64,000 nucleotides of DNA from an uncultured Chryseobacterium sp. (GTDB lineage: Bacteria; Bacteroidota; Bacteroidia; Flavobacteriales; Weeksellaceae): positions 62,001 to 126,000 of the forward strand of contig CAJYLO010000025.1 in assembly GCA_913776245.1 (NCBI GenBank), given 5' to 3'. The stretch's first letter is position 1, and each line of letters opens with the position of its first letter. Under the pieces are notes generated by a model, which saw nothing but the letters and a program-made list of their open reading frames with translations, ran no database searches and was not told the origin of the DNA. This document shows, piece by piece, positions 45,150 to 56,360 of the stretch. A program made the position numbers and the translations under genes.

Positions 45150-45920
45150 TTATTCGAATTCTTTGGAAACGCCTAATCCAAACAATGCAAAATCATAAAT
45201 CGCCGGATCTGCCGCATTGTATTTTCTTACTACCAAATCTAATTCTTCGACTGCTTTCCAATCGTTTTGTGTTCTGGTTAATATTCCTAATTTTCTAGAA
45301 ATATTGGCTGTGTGAACATCCAAAGGCACGGATAAAAACTTTGGGTCAATCTTTTCCCAAATTCCAAAATCAACGCCTTTTTTATCTTTCCGAACCATCC
45401 AGCGTAGAAACATCACCAATCTTTTGGAAGCCGAATTTTTGTAAGGCGAACTCACGTGTTTCTGTCCACGATGTTTTTCGGAAATGAAATGATTTCGGAA
45501 ACGTTCGATAGAATGATAGAAATTGGTTTCGTTTTCATTGATTAGAAACACACCTTCCATACTTTCAAACTGCGTGTAAATCCGTCTGAAATTTTTCAGA
45601 AAGAAAATAAAATCTTCGTGATTAAATGTTCTGTGAATGGCTTTTTTTGGAATTTTTTCCAAATCAGAATCGGTAAAATTCATCACAAAATCATACGGCG
45701 AATTGTCCATCAGCTCTATCATTTTACTGGCATCATTGACAATCGATTTTCTATTTCCCCAAGCAATACTTGCCGATAAAAACCCGGCAATCTCGATATC
45801 CTGCTTCAAAGAAAAACGATGCGGAATCTGGATCGGATCATCATTTATAAAATCCGGGGAATTATAGAGTCCTGCCTTTTCATCAAGTAAATCGAAGATG
45901 TCTTTTTCGGTTAAATTCAT
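45150..45920 (-). CDS. TIGR02757 family protein
   Basis: A conserved Bacteroidota protein of unknown activity, about 256 residues from MNLTEKDIFDLLDEKAGLYN (ATG at 45920; an ATG at 45932 adds four residues). It has the conserved blocks DDPIQIPHRFSLKQDIEIAGF, ASIAWGNRKSIV, HEDFIFFLKNFR, then a Lys/Arg-rich helix-hairpin-like half (KRLVMFLRWMVRKDKKGVDFG, written in part) and PLDVHTANISRKLG near the end, which resembles the HhH-GPD DNA glycosylase fold. A DNA-related role is inference. Confidence 0.85.
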   Translation of the reverse strand: MNLTEKDIFDLLDEKAGLYNSPDFINDDPIQIPHRFSLKQDIEIAGFLSASIAWGNRKSIVNDASKMIELMDNSPYDFVMNFTDSDLEKIPKKAIHRTFNHEDFIFFLKNFRRIYTQFESMEGVFLINENETNFYHSIERFRNHFISEKHRGQKHVSSPYKNSASKRLVMFLRWMVRKDKKGVDFGIWEKIDPKFLSVPLDVHTANISRKLGILTRTQNDWKAVEELDLVVRKYNAADPAIYDFALFGLGVSKEFE

Positions 45921-45951
45921 AATCAACTGCAAATGTCCAAAAAAATATCAC

Positions 45952-45985
45952 TCTGAAAGAATCCGTTTGCTGAGATTCTTTCAGA
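45952..45985. repeat. Strong hairpin of the dispersed inverted-repeat family
   Basis: TCTGAAAGAATC and GATTCTTTCAGA form a perfect 12-bp stem with a 10-nt loop. The flanks CACTCTGA and AGAATGACA resemble those of the elements at 8701 and 13551. Confidence 0.6.
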
Positions 45986-46033
45986 ATGACAATATTGTGT
46001 TTATATGTTATTTTCAGAATTAAAGAAATAATT

Positions 46034-46089
46034 CACTTCTGACTTCTAACTTTTAACATCTAACATCTAACATCTCACATCTAACTTCT
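46034..46089. repeat. Heptad tandem repeat, consensus AACATCT
   Basis: Eight consecutive 7-bp units (CACTTCT, GACTTCT, AACTTTT, AACATCT three times, CACATCT, AACTTCT) end four bases before the pafA stop. Confidence 0.75.
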
Positions 46090-46092
46090 CTT

Positions 46093-47739
46093 CTATCTCC
46101 CAATCACCTCCGTAATGGGTTTTCCAATCGCACCACTCGGAAATTCGATGTGAAGAAGCGCCGAGATTGTAGGGGCAATATCAGTCATATAATAATCGCC
46201 ATTACTCTCGCCGTGTCTGATTCCCCAACCCATAAAAATCAAAGGAATGTGAGAATCGTAGGAATTCCAGACACTGTGAGTCGTTCCTTTTTTAGCATAA
46301 GTTGGCAGCATCCCGTCGTGCGAAATGATTTGAATATCCCCACTTCTCTGCCAGTTGTAGCCATTAATCGCTCTGGATTTTATTGGCTCAGGAATCGCGG
46401 ATGAACCAATCTTTTTCAAATCGACAGCGTACAAAACTCTCGGATCTTTGTTCAGATTATCAATGATTGTTGTTTTGATGGCTTCTTCATCCAAGTTTTT
46501 TTCTTTGATCAAATTTCTGTTCAGATAGATCTGATAATTATCGATTCCAAGAATCAGTTTAGCATTAGCATATTTTTTTTCCAGTTCTGCGCCCAGGTTT
46601 TTTTCCATTCCTTCATCAAAGAATCCGCCCAAGATTTTGTTGGCTCTCAGGAAACCTTCTGCATTAGCTCCACCGTGATCAGCAGACAAGAAAACCAAAT
46701 AATTATTCTTTCCTACTTTCTCATCCAGCAACTTGAAAAACACCGCCATATCTCTGTCCAAACGGATATAAGTATCTTCCACCTCGATAGAATTTGGTCC
46801 GTACGAATGGCCTACATAATCCGTTGAAGCCAGGTTAATTGCCAGAAAATCCGTTTCTGAACTTTTTCCTAATTGATAATTATCCAAGGCTGCTTCTGCA
46901 AATTTCAGCGTCAGGGTATTTCCGAAAGGTGTTGTTCTGATAACGCCTTTTTTAGTCGCATAATCTGACAGGAGGTTTTTATACGGAAAAACCGGTTCTT
47001 TTGCCGTTCCTACAGGAAATTCCCAATCTACATTATCCGCTGTACTTTCCGTATATTGATTAATTGGCAAAACTGTTTCCCAACCGTTAGCCAATAATTT
47101 TTCCGGAATTTTCTGGTCGTTGAAATCTTTTACCCATTTTGGTAATTCATTCATATAATAAGAACTTGTAATAAAATTCCCTGCAGAATCATCAAACCAA
47201 AAAGCACCCGTCGGATTGTGACCTGCCGGCAAAATCGATGCGCGGTCTTTCAGAGAAACGCCCACGACTTTTGATCTGAAATTACTGGCAATTCTCAACT
47301 GGTCCGTAACCGTTGTTGACCAAAGATTTTTCGGAGAATGGCTTCCGTTTTTCCTACTATCAGAACCTATAGGATTTACGCTGTCGTCTGCTGTACAGTA
47401 AACGTTTTTTCCGGTTTCTTTATCTGTCCAGTCGTTGCCGGCAATCCCATGAATCGATGGCACAGAACCTGTGTAAATGGAAGTATGGCCAATGGCAGTA
47501 ACGGTTGGAATATAAGGGATGTGAACATTATTGAATGAAAAACCTTCTCCCAACAATCTCCTGAAACCACCTTCACCAAATTTTTTCTCAAAACGATAGA
47601 GATAATCCCAACGCATCTGGTCCACCACCAATCCTACGACTAATTTTGGTCTTTCTCCTGAATTTAATTTTGATTTCTGTGCACTGATATTTCCGAATGT
47701 AGCAACAGCCAAAACGAAAATCTGAATTTTCCTGAACAT
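46093..47739 (-). CDS. pafA: PafA-type alkaline phosphatase
   Basis: A secreted phosphate-irrepressible alkaline phosphatase that hydrolyses phosphomonoesters in the periplasm. 548 residues with a signal peptide (ends GNISAQ). Residues align with the characterised flavobacterial PafA at an offset of two: zinc ligand D40 (family D38), nucleophile T81 in TAIGHTS (T79), N102 in GNDW (N100) and the K164/R166 pair in KDRAS (K162/R164). The later zinc motif SADHGG is present. Alignment numbers rest on memory of the family. Confidence 0.93.
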   Translation of the reverse strand: MFRKIQIFVLAVATFGNISAQKSKLNSGERPKLVVGLVVDQMRWDYLYRFEKKFGEGGFRRLLGEGFSFNNVHIPYIPTVTAIGHTSIYTGSVPSIHGIAGNDWTDKETGKNVYCTADDSVNPIGSDSRKNGSHSPKNLWSTTVTDQLRIASNFRSKVVGVSLKDRASILPAGHNPTGAFWFDDSAGNFITSSYYMNELPKWVKDFNDQKIPEKLLANGWETVLPINQYTESTADNVDWEFPVGTAKEPVFPYKNLLSDYATKKGVIRTTPFGNTLTLKFAEAALDNYQLGKSSETDFLAINLASTDYVGHSYGPNSIEVEDTYIRLDRDMAVFFKLLDEKVGKNNYLVFLSADHGGANAEGFLRANKILGGFFDEGMEKNLGAELEKKYANAKLILGIDNYQIYLNRNLIKEKNLDEEAIKTTIIDNLNKDPRVLYAVDLKKIGSSAIPEPIKSRAINGYNWQRSGDIQIISHDGMLPTYAKKGTTHSVWNSYDSHIPLIFMGWGIRHGESNGDYYMTDIAPTISALLHIEFPSGAIGKPITEVIGR

Positions 47740-47761
47740 TGATATACTTTTTATTGAGTTC

Positions 47762-47769
47762 CAAATTTA
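47762..47769 (-). promoter_or_regulatory. -7 element for pafA
   Basis: The minus strand reads TAAATTTG about 23 nt before the pafA ATG at 47739. Confidence 0.5.
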
Positions 47770-47950
47770 CGGTTTTCAAAAGTTTTGGGGTGTGAAATTT
47801 TTATTAAAGTTTATTTTGCTAGAAATTTAAACGCAAAGAGCGCAAGGATTTTTTTGAACTTTTTGAAAATATTTTTAGGGTTTGTAAAGACACTTCGACA
47901 AGCTCAGTATAAACTTCAAACTCATCGAAGATTTTGATTATAAAACAAAA

Positions 47951-47978
47951 AAAGAACGGACAATTAGCCCGTTCTTTT
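47951..47978 (-). terminator. Terminator after the outer-membrane barrel gene
   Basis: AAAGAACGG at 47951-47959 and CCGTTCTTT at 47969-47977 pair perfectly; A/T runs on both sides. It lies 20 bp past the stop at 47998. Confidence 0.82.
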
Positions 47979-47997
47979 AATATAAAATTTAATAATT

Positions 47998-50178
47998 CTA
48001 TTTACCGCCGCCGGAATTTTTCTCGACATCGGTTTTGGTATTTTCTTTTACTTTCTGGTTTCCGAAACGTTTTACAAATGTCAGCGAAACGCCATACCAA
48101 TCCCATCTGTTATAGTTTTTGAAAGTCCCGATCTGACTGTAAGTTGTTGTGGTCATACTAGGTCTTTTAAAAATATTCATAAACTGCAAACTGGTTTCTA
48201 TCTGCGCTACAGGGAAAATTTTGGTTACGGAAAAGTTGTGAAAATAATTGTACTTATTCGCGACAGAATTTCCATTATTCTGGTTATCAACACTTAGCCA
48301 GGCACTCAGATTAATATTTTTATTGAATAAATTGGTGTAAGACAAATTCGTAGAACCGCCGATATAGCTGATATAATTATTCTCCTGACTTAAATTGTTT
48401 CTCCTGTTGAAATCGCTGTTGTCAATATAATACCATCCGACTCCGAAATTGACATTCAGTTTATTTTTGAGAAGGTTCTGGTTGGTATTAGCGAACAAAT
48501 AGAACTTCTCGACCTTTCCTTTGAAATTATCCGGGAAAACAATGGTCTTCAGATTGCCGTCCACATCGGTTTCCTGCTTATAATTTTCCCAATAATCCTG
48601 GTCTGTAAACATATATCTTGCCGAGATAAAATACTTTTTGAACAATCCGAACTTCAGCACCACTCTGTCACTTGGGTTGGGAAGAAGTTCCATATTTCCT
48701 CGGTAAAAGATGCCGTTATTATTCGGCACTTCGAAAGGATTGAATTCCGAATACCAAGGTCTCCAGAGATTGTGATTGTACGTCAGACTTAAATCATAAT
48801 CCGGAGAAAATGAATATTTCAGCAAAAGATTGGGCAAAAATGTTCCGTAAGAGTCATTTCTGCCTTGGTTTCCTATATGTTCCCTGATTTTGTAGCTGAT
48901 GTATTCGTAACGCAGCCCGACTCTTGTCTCCAGTTTTTCAAAAAAAGTTTTGCTGTAGGTGAAGTAAAGTGAGTTGATATTATCGGTGTAATGAAAATCG
49001 CTGTTCAGTCTGGTATTTTTAACTAAATCCTGATACGTGTTCGGAATAACATTATTATTGAAATTAGCTTTCCCGCCGACTTCCAAAGTTCCGCCTTTGC
49101 CTAATGGTGCTGTGTAATCGATTTTGATATAATAATTCCTGTTTTGCGTATCGGAGTTGATCAACGTTCTTTGAGAAGCTGCGATATTCTGCCATTCCTG
49201 AGGCAGAATATTTTCCTTGTTGGAAGTTTTCAGGATTCTGTCATTGTAGCCTTCGCTGGAATCATAATTAACGCCCAGATTAACATCCAGAATCTTGTTT
49301 TTCTCTTTATCATAATATTTATAGAACAGGTTGGTTCCAAGCGTATTATTCAGATTCTTACCTAATGTATTCTGATAATTGATGTATTTGAAGGCATTAT
49401 CATCATAAAAACGGGCATATGAATCGGAATCCGAGCTGTTGTCACCACGGAAATACTCCAACACAAGACCGACGTTATTTTTATCATTCAGTTCAAATTC
49501 CGAAGTGGAAGAAAAAGAAGGATTCCTGTTCCTGTAAGCCGTTTCAGAATCAATCAGCTGCCTGTTTTTGTCAGCGTAATAGGTATAATCATTGGAACTT
49601 TTCGAGATAAAAACATTATCGCCGTAGCTTCCTGTGAATGTCTGGGTGAAGTTTTTTCTGTGATAATTAAGATTAAGACTTCCGTATTGATTATTCTTCG
49701 TATTCTGAGTATTTGTCAGAGAAACGCTTCCTTTGATTCCTTCATCATCACGCTTTTTCAGAACGATGTTAATCACTGCGCCGGTCGCTTCGTAGCGGGA
49801 AGACGGACTGGTGATCACCTCGATTTTCATCAGGTTGTCTGCAGGAATGGTCTTAAGGTACTCTTTAAGCTCCTTACCGGTAAAAACCGATTTCCTGTCG
49901 TTGATGTAAACTGTTACAGATTCGCCTTCCGCCCTCACATTATCATTGTTATCAATGCTGACCAGCGGCGTCATTCTCACGATATCCCAGGTTGTGTTCC
50001 CTGCAAGAATAGAACTATTTGCGACGTTAAAAACCGTTCGGTCCGCCTTGCTTTCTACGGTTGGTTTTTTGGCGATTACGGTGACCGCTTCTATTTCTTT
50101 GGATTTGAGGGTGTCTTTGGTTTGTGCAAAGGTAATTGCAAAAGTTAATAATCCTGCACAGGATAAAGCTTGCTTCAT
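47998..50178 (-). CDS. Outer membrane beta-barrel family protein (TonB-receptor-like)
   Basis: 726 residues: signal peptide (ends FAQ), then a plug-like domain (about 30-150: EAVTVIAKKPTVESKADRTVF, NDRKSVFTGKELKEYLKTIPADNLMKIEVITSP in part) and a long barrel. It lacks the usual N-terminal carboxypeptidase regulatory repeat of this family and ends in a Lys/Asn/Gly-rich tail rather than a terminal aromatic. Family members have unknown ligands. Likely TonB-energised. Single gene. Confidence 0.85.
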   Translation of the reverse strand: MKQALSCAGLLTFAITFAQTKDTLKSKEIEAVTVIAKKPTVESKADRTVFNVANSSILAGNTTWDIVRMTPLVSIDNNDNVRAEGESVTVYINDRKSVFTGKELKEYLKTIPADNLMKIEVITSPSSRYEATGAVINIVLKKRDDEGIKGSVSLTNTQNTKNNQYGSLNLNYHRKNFTQTFTGSYGDNVFISKSSNDYTYYADKNRQLIDSETAYRNRNPSFSSTSEFELNDKNNVGLVLEYFRGDNSSDSDSYARFYDDNAFKYINYQNTLGKNLNNTLGTNLFYKYYDKEKNKILDVNLGVNYDSSEGYNDRILKTSNKENILPQEWQNIAASQRTLINSDTQNRNYYIKIDYTAPLGKGGTLEVGGKANFNNNVIPNTYQDLVKNTRLNSDFHYTDNINSLYFTYSKTFFEKLETRVGLRYEYISYKIREHIGNQGRNDSYGTFLPNLLLKYSFSPDYDLSLTYNHNLWRPWYSEFNPFEVPNNNGIFYRGNMELLPNPSDRVVLKFGLFKKYFISARYMFTDQDYWENYKQETDVDGNLKTIVFPDNFKGKVEKFYLFANTNQNLLKNKLNVNFGVGWYYIDNSDFNRRNNLSQENNYISYIGGSTNLSYTNLFNKNINLSAWLSVDNQNNGNSVANKYNYFHNFSVTKIFPVAQIETSLQFMNIFKRPSMTTTTYSQIGTFKNYNRWDWYGVSLTFVKRFGNQKVKENTKTDVEKNSGGGK

Positions 50179-50290
50179 TGTTATTGTTTATAATGATAAG
50201 ACAACTCATAACAGATATTGTTACATAAACAGTCAATTAAATTTATGTTAAATTGAATTTTAATTAAATTTGGAAAAACATATTCTTAAC

Positions 50291-50866
50291 ATGAATTCAA
50301 AAGTTGACGAACACATCAATCAGTCCAAACAATGGAAAGACGATATGAAGGCATTGAGAACCATTATCCTGGATTGCCAACTGGCAGAAGATCTCAAATG
50401 GGGAAAACCCTGTTATTCTTTTCAAGGTAAGAATATTGTAATTATACAAGGCTTCAAAGATTATTTTGCACTTTTGTTCTTCAAAGGCGGATTGATGAAA
50501 GATTCCGGACATCTTCTTGTGAAAATGGGCGAAAACACACAAGCCGGAAGGCAAATGCGGTTTGAAAATGTTCAGGATATTCTGGATAAAAAAACAATTA
50601 TCAAAGATTATATTTTCGAAGCTGTTGAAATTGAAGAACGCGGCGAAAAAGTGGAAATCAAAAGAGAAGCAACACCAGTTCCCGAAGAATTTCAAATCAA
50701 ATTAAATGAAAGTCCTGAATTAAAATCCGCTTTCGAATCTTTGACACCCGGAAGACAACGTGCTTATCTTATTCATTTTTCCGCACCAAAACAATCCAAA
50801 ACCAGAGAATCCAGAATAGAAAAATCAATCTCGAATATCCTCAACGGAAAGGGAATGAATGAGTAA
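50291..50866 (+). CDS. YdeI-like protein with DUF1801 domain
   Basis: A 191-residue cytosolic protein. The N-terminal DUF1801 domain (about 20-120: EDLKWGKPCYSFQGKNIVIIQ, YFALLFFKGG) is joined to a C-terminal OmdA/YdeI helix (LTPGRQRAYLIHFSAPKQSKTRESRI, in part). The ATG at 50291 is preferred over an upstream TTG at 50270. Role unknown; related proteins sit in stress gene sets. First of three small cytosolic genes on this strand. Confidence 0.82.
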   Translation: MNSKVDEHINQSKQWKDDMKALRTIILDCQLAEDLKWGKPCYSFQGKNIVIIQGFKDYFALLFFKGGLMKDSGHLLVKMGENTQAGRQMRFENVQDILDKKTIIKDYIFEAVEIEERGEKVEIKREATPVPEEFQIKLNESPELKSAFESLTPGRQRAYLIHFSAPKQSKTRESRIEKSISNILNGKGMNE

Positions 50867-50978
50867 ACAAATTTAAGCTCTCACCGATTTGGCAAATTCT
50901 GCAGATTAATACAGTAAAACAGACTTGCATAATCTACTAATCTGTGACAGAAATATTTTATCTAAACCACTAATCAAT

Positions 50979-51542
50979 ATGAAAAATAAACCTCAACTTT
51001 CAGCAGAACAACAGGAAGAATTAATCAAAATTCTGAAAACCCGTTTTGAGAAAAATCCAAAACGCCACGAGAATATTCAATGGGAAGATGTTCTTAAAAA
51101 ACTGAAATCTAATCCAGCAAAATTATGGTCACTTAACGAAATGGAAAAAACTGAAGGTGAGCCTGATGTTGTTGGTTATGATAATAAAACAAACGAATAT
51201 CTTTTCATCGACTGTTCCGCAGAAAGCCCGAAAGGCAGACGAAGTCTTTGCTATGACAGAGCCGCACTCAATTCCAGAAAAGAACACAAACCTGTGAATA
51301 GCGCGATTGATTTGGCCAATGAAATCGGAATTGAAATTTTAAATGAAGAACAATACCGGTATTTACAAACGCTCGGAAATTTTGATCTGAAAACGTCAAG
51401 CTGGATAAAAACCCCGGACGACATCCGAAAACTAGGCGGTGCTCTTTTCTGTGACAGGCGTTACAATACTGTTTTCCTTTATCACAATGGCGCCGAATCT
51501 TACTACGCAGCGAGAGGTTTCCGTGGGATTTTGAGAGTTTGA
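50979..51542 (+). CDS. DUF4256 family protein
   Basis: 187 residues from ATG 50979. Conserved blocks: KLWSLNEMEKTEGEPDVVGYD, FIDCSAESPKGRRSLCYDR, then DLANEIGIEILNEEQYRYLQ and ALFCDRRYNTVFLYHNGAESYY. The last two match DUF4256. No enzymatic motif is visible. It lies 12 bp before the MmcQ/YjbR gene. Confidence 0.8.
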   Translation: MKNKPQLSAEQQEELIKILKTRFEKNPKRHENIQWEDVLKKLKSNPAKLWSLNEMEKTEGEPDVVGYDNKTNEYLFIDCSAESPKGRRSLCYDRAALNSRKEHKPVNSAIDLANEIGIEILNEEQYRYLQTLGNFDLKTSSWIKTPDDIRKLGGALFCDRRYNTVFLYHNGAESYYAARGFRGILRV

Positions 51543-51554
51543 AACTAATTTAAC

Positions 51555-51920
51555 ATGAAGTCTATGGATTATATCTACTCTGACTTTGATCTTGTAAAAA
51601 GTATTGCACTAAGATTTCCCGGTACTGAAGAAAGTATTTCTCACGAAGGAACGCCTTCGGTAAAAGTGAGAGGAAAACTAATGTGCCGGCTTCATGACAG
51701 TGGTCAATTTATTCCTATCCGTATCGGCTTTGAAGCGAGAGATCATTATCTGGAAAAATTTCCGGATCTCTTTCATTTGCCTGATCACTTTAAAAATTAT
51801 CCTTATATCTGCCTGTGGAAAGATTGTCACGATAAGAAACTTATCGCCGAAGTTTTGGAAATCAGCTGGAAATCTTTAGCCACTAAAAAACAGATCAAAG
51901 ATTTTGAAGCTGAAAAATAA
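51555..51920 (+). CDS. MmcQ/YjbR family protein
   Basis: A 121-residue double-wing fold protein: ALRFPGTEESISHEGTPSVKV and then KLMCRL, with a C-terminal helix (LAEVLEISWKSLATKK-type). The family is described as DNA-binding by structure but the role is unclear. Ends at a bidirectional terminator facing mdh. Confidence 0.85.
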   Translation: MKSMDYIYSDFDLVKSIALRFPGTEESISHEGTPSVKVRGKLMCRLHDSGQFIPIRIGFEARDHYLEKFPDLFHLPDHFKNYPYICLWKDCHDKKLIAEVLEISWKSLATKKQIKDFEAEK

Positions 51921-51934
51921 AATATTAAAAGAAA

Positions 51935-51958
51935 AAACCACATCTTTCGATGTGGTTT
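51935..51958. terminator. Convergent terminator, MmcQ-like gene / mdh
   Basis: AAACCACATC and GATGTGGTTT pair perfectly around TTTC. Confidence 0.85.
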
Positions 51959-51978
51959 GATTATTATTAATCTCAGAA

Positions 51979-52905
51979 TTAAAACTTAAGATCGCCATTC
52001 ACTTCTCTTACAGCCTGTGCTGCTTCAGCAAATTTTGCTTGTTCTTCTTCAGTCAATGTGATATCAACAATTTTCTCAACACCATTTTTCCCGATGATTG
52101 CCGGAACGCCTAAACAAATATCACTTTGTCCATACTCGCCGTCCAGCATCAGTGAGCAAGGAATCATTTTCTTCTGGTCGCAAAGAATAGACTGAACCAT
52201 TACAGAAACAGCTGCGCCCGGCGCATACCAAGCCGATGTTCCCAATAACTTGGTTAATGTTGCACCACCAACTTTAGTTTCTTCGATGACATAAGCTTTC
52301 TTCTCTTCGCTCAGGAATTCTGAAACCGGAACACCATTTCTTGTCGCTTTGCTGAATAATGGCAGCATTCCTGTATCAGAGTGAGCTGCGATTACCATTC
52401 CGTCCACATCAGAAATTGGCGCCTCCAAAGCCTCGGCCAATCTGTACTTGAATCTTGCAGAATCCAGAGCTCCACCCATCCCGATGATTCTTTCCTTCGG
52501 AAGACCGGATGTTTTATGCACCAGATAAGCCATTGTATCCATCGGGTTAGAAACCACAATAATGATAACATCCGGAGAATGTTTTACCAGGTTTTCAGTT
52601 ACTTCTTTTACGATGCCTGCATTAATTCCGATCAATTCTTCTCTCGTCATTCCCGGTTTTCTTGGGATCCCGGAAGTGATCACCGCTACTTTCGAACCTG
52701 CAGTTTTAGAATAATCTCCTGTAGTTCCGGTGATTTTGGTATCGAATCCATTAAGAGAAGCTGTCTGCATCAGGTCCATTGCTTTTCCTTCTGCAAAACC
52801 TTCCTTGATATCCACCAAAACAACTTCTGAAGCGAAGTCTTTCATTGCAATATACTCTGCGCAGCTTGCTCCCACTGCTCCAGCTCCAACTACGGTAACT
52901 TTCAT
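51979..52905 (-). CDS. mdh: Malate dehydrogenase
   Basis: The NAD-dependent TCA-cycle enzyme. 308 residues of the LDH-like MDH type: NAD-binding VVGAGAVGASCAEY, the coenzyme-specifying Asp in VLVDIKEG, the substrate Arg loop (SGIPRKPGMTREEL), the NPMDTMAYL block and the catalytic His in AAHSDTGMLPLF. MDH rather than LDH follows from the Arg in the active-site loop. Faces pfkA across about 257 bp. Confidence 0.96.
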   Translation of the reverse strand: MKVTVVGAGAVGASCAEYIAMKDFASEVVLVDIKEGFAEGKAMDLMQTASLNGFDTKITGTTGDYSKTAGSKVAVITSGIPRKPGMTREELIGINAGIVKEVTENLVKHSPDVIIIVVSNPMDTMAYLVHKTSGLPKERIIGMGGALDSARFKYRLAEALEAPISDVDGMVIAAHSDTGMLPLFSKATRNGVPVSEFLSEEKKAYVIEETKVGGATLTKLLGTSAWYAPGAAVSVMVQSILCDQKKMIPCSLMLDGEYGQSDICLGVPAIIGKNGVEKIVDITLTEEEQAKFAEAAQAVREVNGDLKF

Positions 52906-53134
52906 AATCTGATTTTTTATTTTGTTTATTTATTTGAATTATAAAACTGTTAAACGATGTATTTTTTAAGGTTAAATCTTTTATCGTATTGACGGTAAAT
53001 ATAATAAAACTTCCAAAGCCTGAAAAAAAATTAATTCTAACATTTGTCATATTTTAAAAACTAACATCCATTATCCTATGATATAAATTAACTAACAATC
53101 CTGAAATGAGACTTAAAATGTGATTGATATTTCG

Positions 53135-53142
53135 TAAATTTG
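53135..53142 (+). promoter_or_regulatory. -7 element for pfkA
   Basis: TAAATTTG lies 20 nt before the pfkA ATG at 53163. The mdh promoter must lie in the same divergent spacer. Confidence 0.5.
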
Positions 53143-53162
53143 CTTAGAAAAAAATTAAAAAT

Positions 53163-55200
<2,038 letters not shown>

Positions 55201-55223
55201 GAATTGACTTTTAAATAAATCTC

Positions 55224-55255
55224 AGGCCTTTCAAATATTTGAAAGGCCTTTTTTA
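55224..55255. terminator. Terminator after gapA
   Basis: AGGCCTTTCAAAT followed at once by its complement makes a perfect 13-bp inverted repeat, then a T-run. It also borders the stop of the leftward gene at 55253. Confidence 0.85.
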
Positions 55256-56050
55256 TTGTGTATATTTTTCTAATATTCTTTCTGTTACGGGATGTAATTC
55301 TTTCTGATTATCCGGATTTTTTCCATCAGCAGTAAAAAACTCCACCCGATTCTGATATTTCGAATACCAGACTCCTTTTACCGATCGAATTGTGTCCGGT
55401 CTTGTAATTTTTTTGAAGTTGGCCACCAGCCTAGTATCAATAGCAATCAGTCCCGCCTTAGTATTATTACAATGTTCAGGAATGTATTCTTTCCCATTCC
55501 AGTACATACATTGTTTTGGGCTCTCAAAAATCCCCAAGCCTTTTTGAGAAGTATCTTCTTTAGATTTAATAAATCTTGTTCCCACAATCAGGCTGCCGCA
55601 GAGCACAACGCCTATAATCCCGAGATTACTTTGCTTACTGAAAAATTCCGGAAGCTTGAATACCGGCGCAGTAGAAATATTAACTACAATCTGGGATAGC
55701 TTTTCTGTAAGGGATTTTATTTCATTATCAAAGGTTACATTAACATTTGTAAATGAAGAATCTTCGTTCATCTTAATAAACTCGTTTGTATTACAGAAAG
55801 TTTCAAAATCTTTATATCCAATATAATTACTGAACTGATCTAAAGTAATGGCGTCAATCTCCTGATCCATTCCCTTTTCTACCAAATTACTGTAATATCT
55901 TACAAAAGTTCTTTCATTTTTTGCAAAGCCAAACCGCTCTTCAAATAATGAATTAATATATGCAGCTCTAGGACTTTTCCCATTTTTAGAAAGTTCCTTT
56001 TTTGCCTGATCAAAGACTTTTTCAATTAAAATTTTCTTTTTTTCATACAT
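55253..56050 (-). CDS. Hypothetical single-helix membrane protein
   Basis: 265 residues, not recognised. The N-terminal cytosolic half (about 1-95) is helical and charged (MYEKKKILIEKVFDQAKKEL, EERFGFAKNERTFVRYY, DFETFC) and looks like a small helix-bundle domain. One transmembrane helix follows (NLGIIGVVLCGSLIVGTRF, about 143-162). The outer domain holds a Trp/Cys-rich patch (PKQCMYWNGKEYIPEHCN). Upstream lie the phased TGTCCA repeats and a dyad shared with the operon at 59 kb. A sensor or regulator-coupling role is inference. Confidence 0.65.
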   Translation of the reverse strand: MYEKKKILIEKVFDQAKKELSKNGKSPRAAYINSLFEERFGFAKNERTFVRYYSNLVEKGMDQEIDAITLDQFSNYIGYKDFETFCNTNEFIKMNEDSSFTNVNVTFDNEIKSLTEKLSQIVVNISTAPVFKLPEFFSKQSNLGIIGVVLCGSLIVGTRFIKSKEDTSQKGLGIFESPKQCMYWNGKEYIPEHCNNTKAGLIAIDTRLVANFKKITRPDTIRSVKGVWYSKYQNRVEFFTADGKNPDNQKELHPVTERILEKYTQ

Positions 56051-56075
56051 ATAATCGGTTTAAGAATTAAATCGC

Positions 56076-56166
56076 TGTCCAAATTAGACAAAAGCTTGTC
56101 CAAAAAATTACGGTTTTCCATAAAAACGACATAAAATCTGTCCATTCCATGTCCACTCACTGTCTA
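56076..56166 (-). promoter_or_regulatory. Phased TGTCCA hexamers with a dyad
   Basis: TGTCCA occurs at 56076, 56097, 56139 and 56150, and TGTCTA at 56161. The steps of 21, 42, 11 and 11 bp are all near whole or double helix turns. Between the second and third copies lies a 22-bp dyad (56105-56126) matching 17 of 22 positions of the perfect inverted repeat at 59091-59112. The array sits 26-116 bp upstream of the start at 56050. Confidence 0.5.
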
Positions 56167-56283
56167 GGATTCAGCATCATTCTTACCCGAAATTTGTCTC
56201 AGAAATCAGTGATAAACAAAACATTATAAAACAAAGTTACAAAAACTGATTTTAACAAGACCTGATAAAACGGAGATGAATCT

Positions 56284-56360
56284 ATGGTTTGGGAAGCAGG
56301 ATTTCCTCTTCCGTTTTTGAAGGTCACTTCCCAAAAATTTAAGAAGCGCTTCTTTTTTCA
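56284..56360 (+). ncRNA. Candidate structured small RNA with terminator-like palindrome
   Basis: TTTGGGAAG near 56288 pairs with CTTCCCAAA near 56327 to close a domain that holds an inner stem CTTC/GAAG. AAGAAGCGCTTCTT at 56341-56354 followed by T residues looks like a terminator. A further stem CCGCAAC/GTTGCGG lies at about 56381-56398. The same bases also form an open 53-codon frame from 56284 to 56445, so a coding role is not excluded. Confidence 0.35.
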
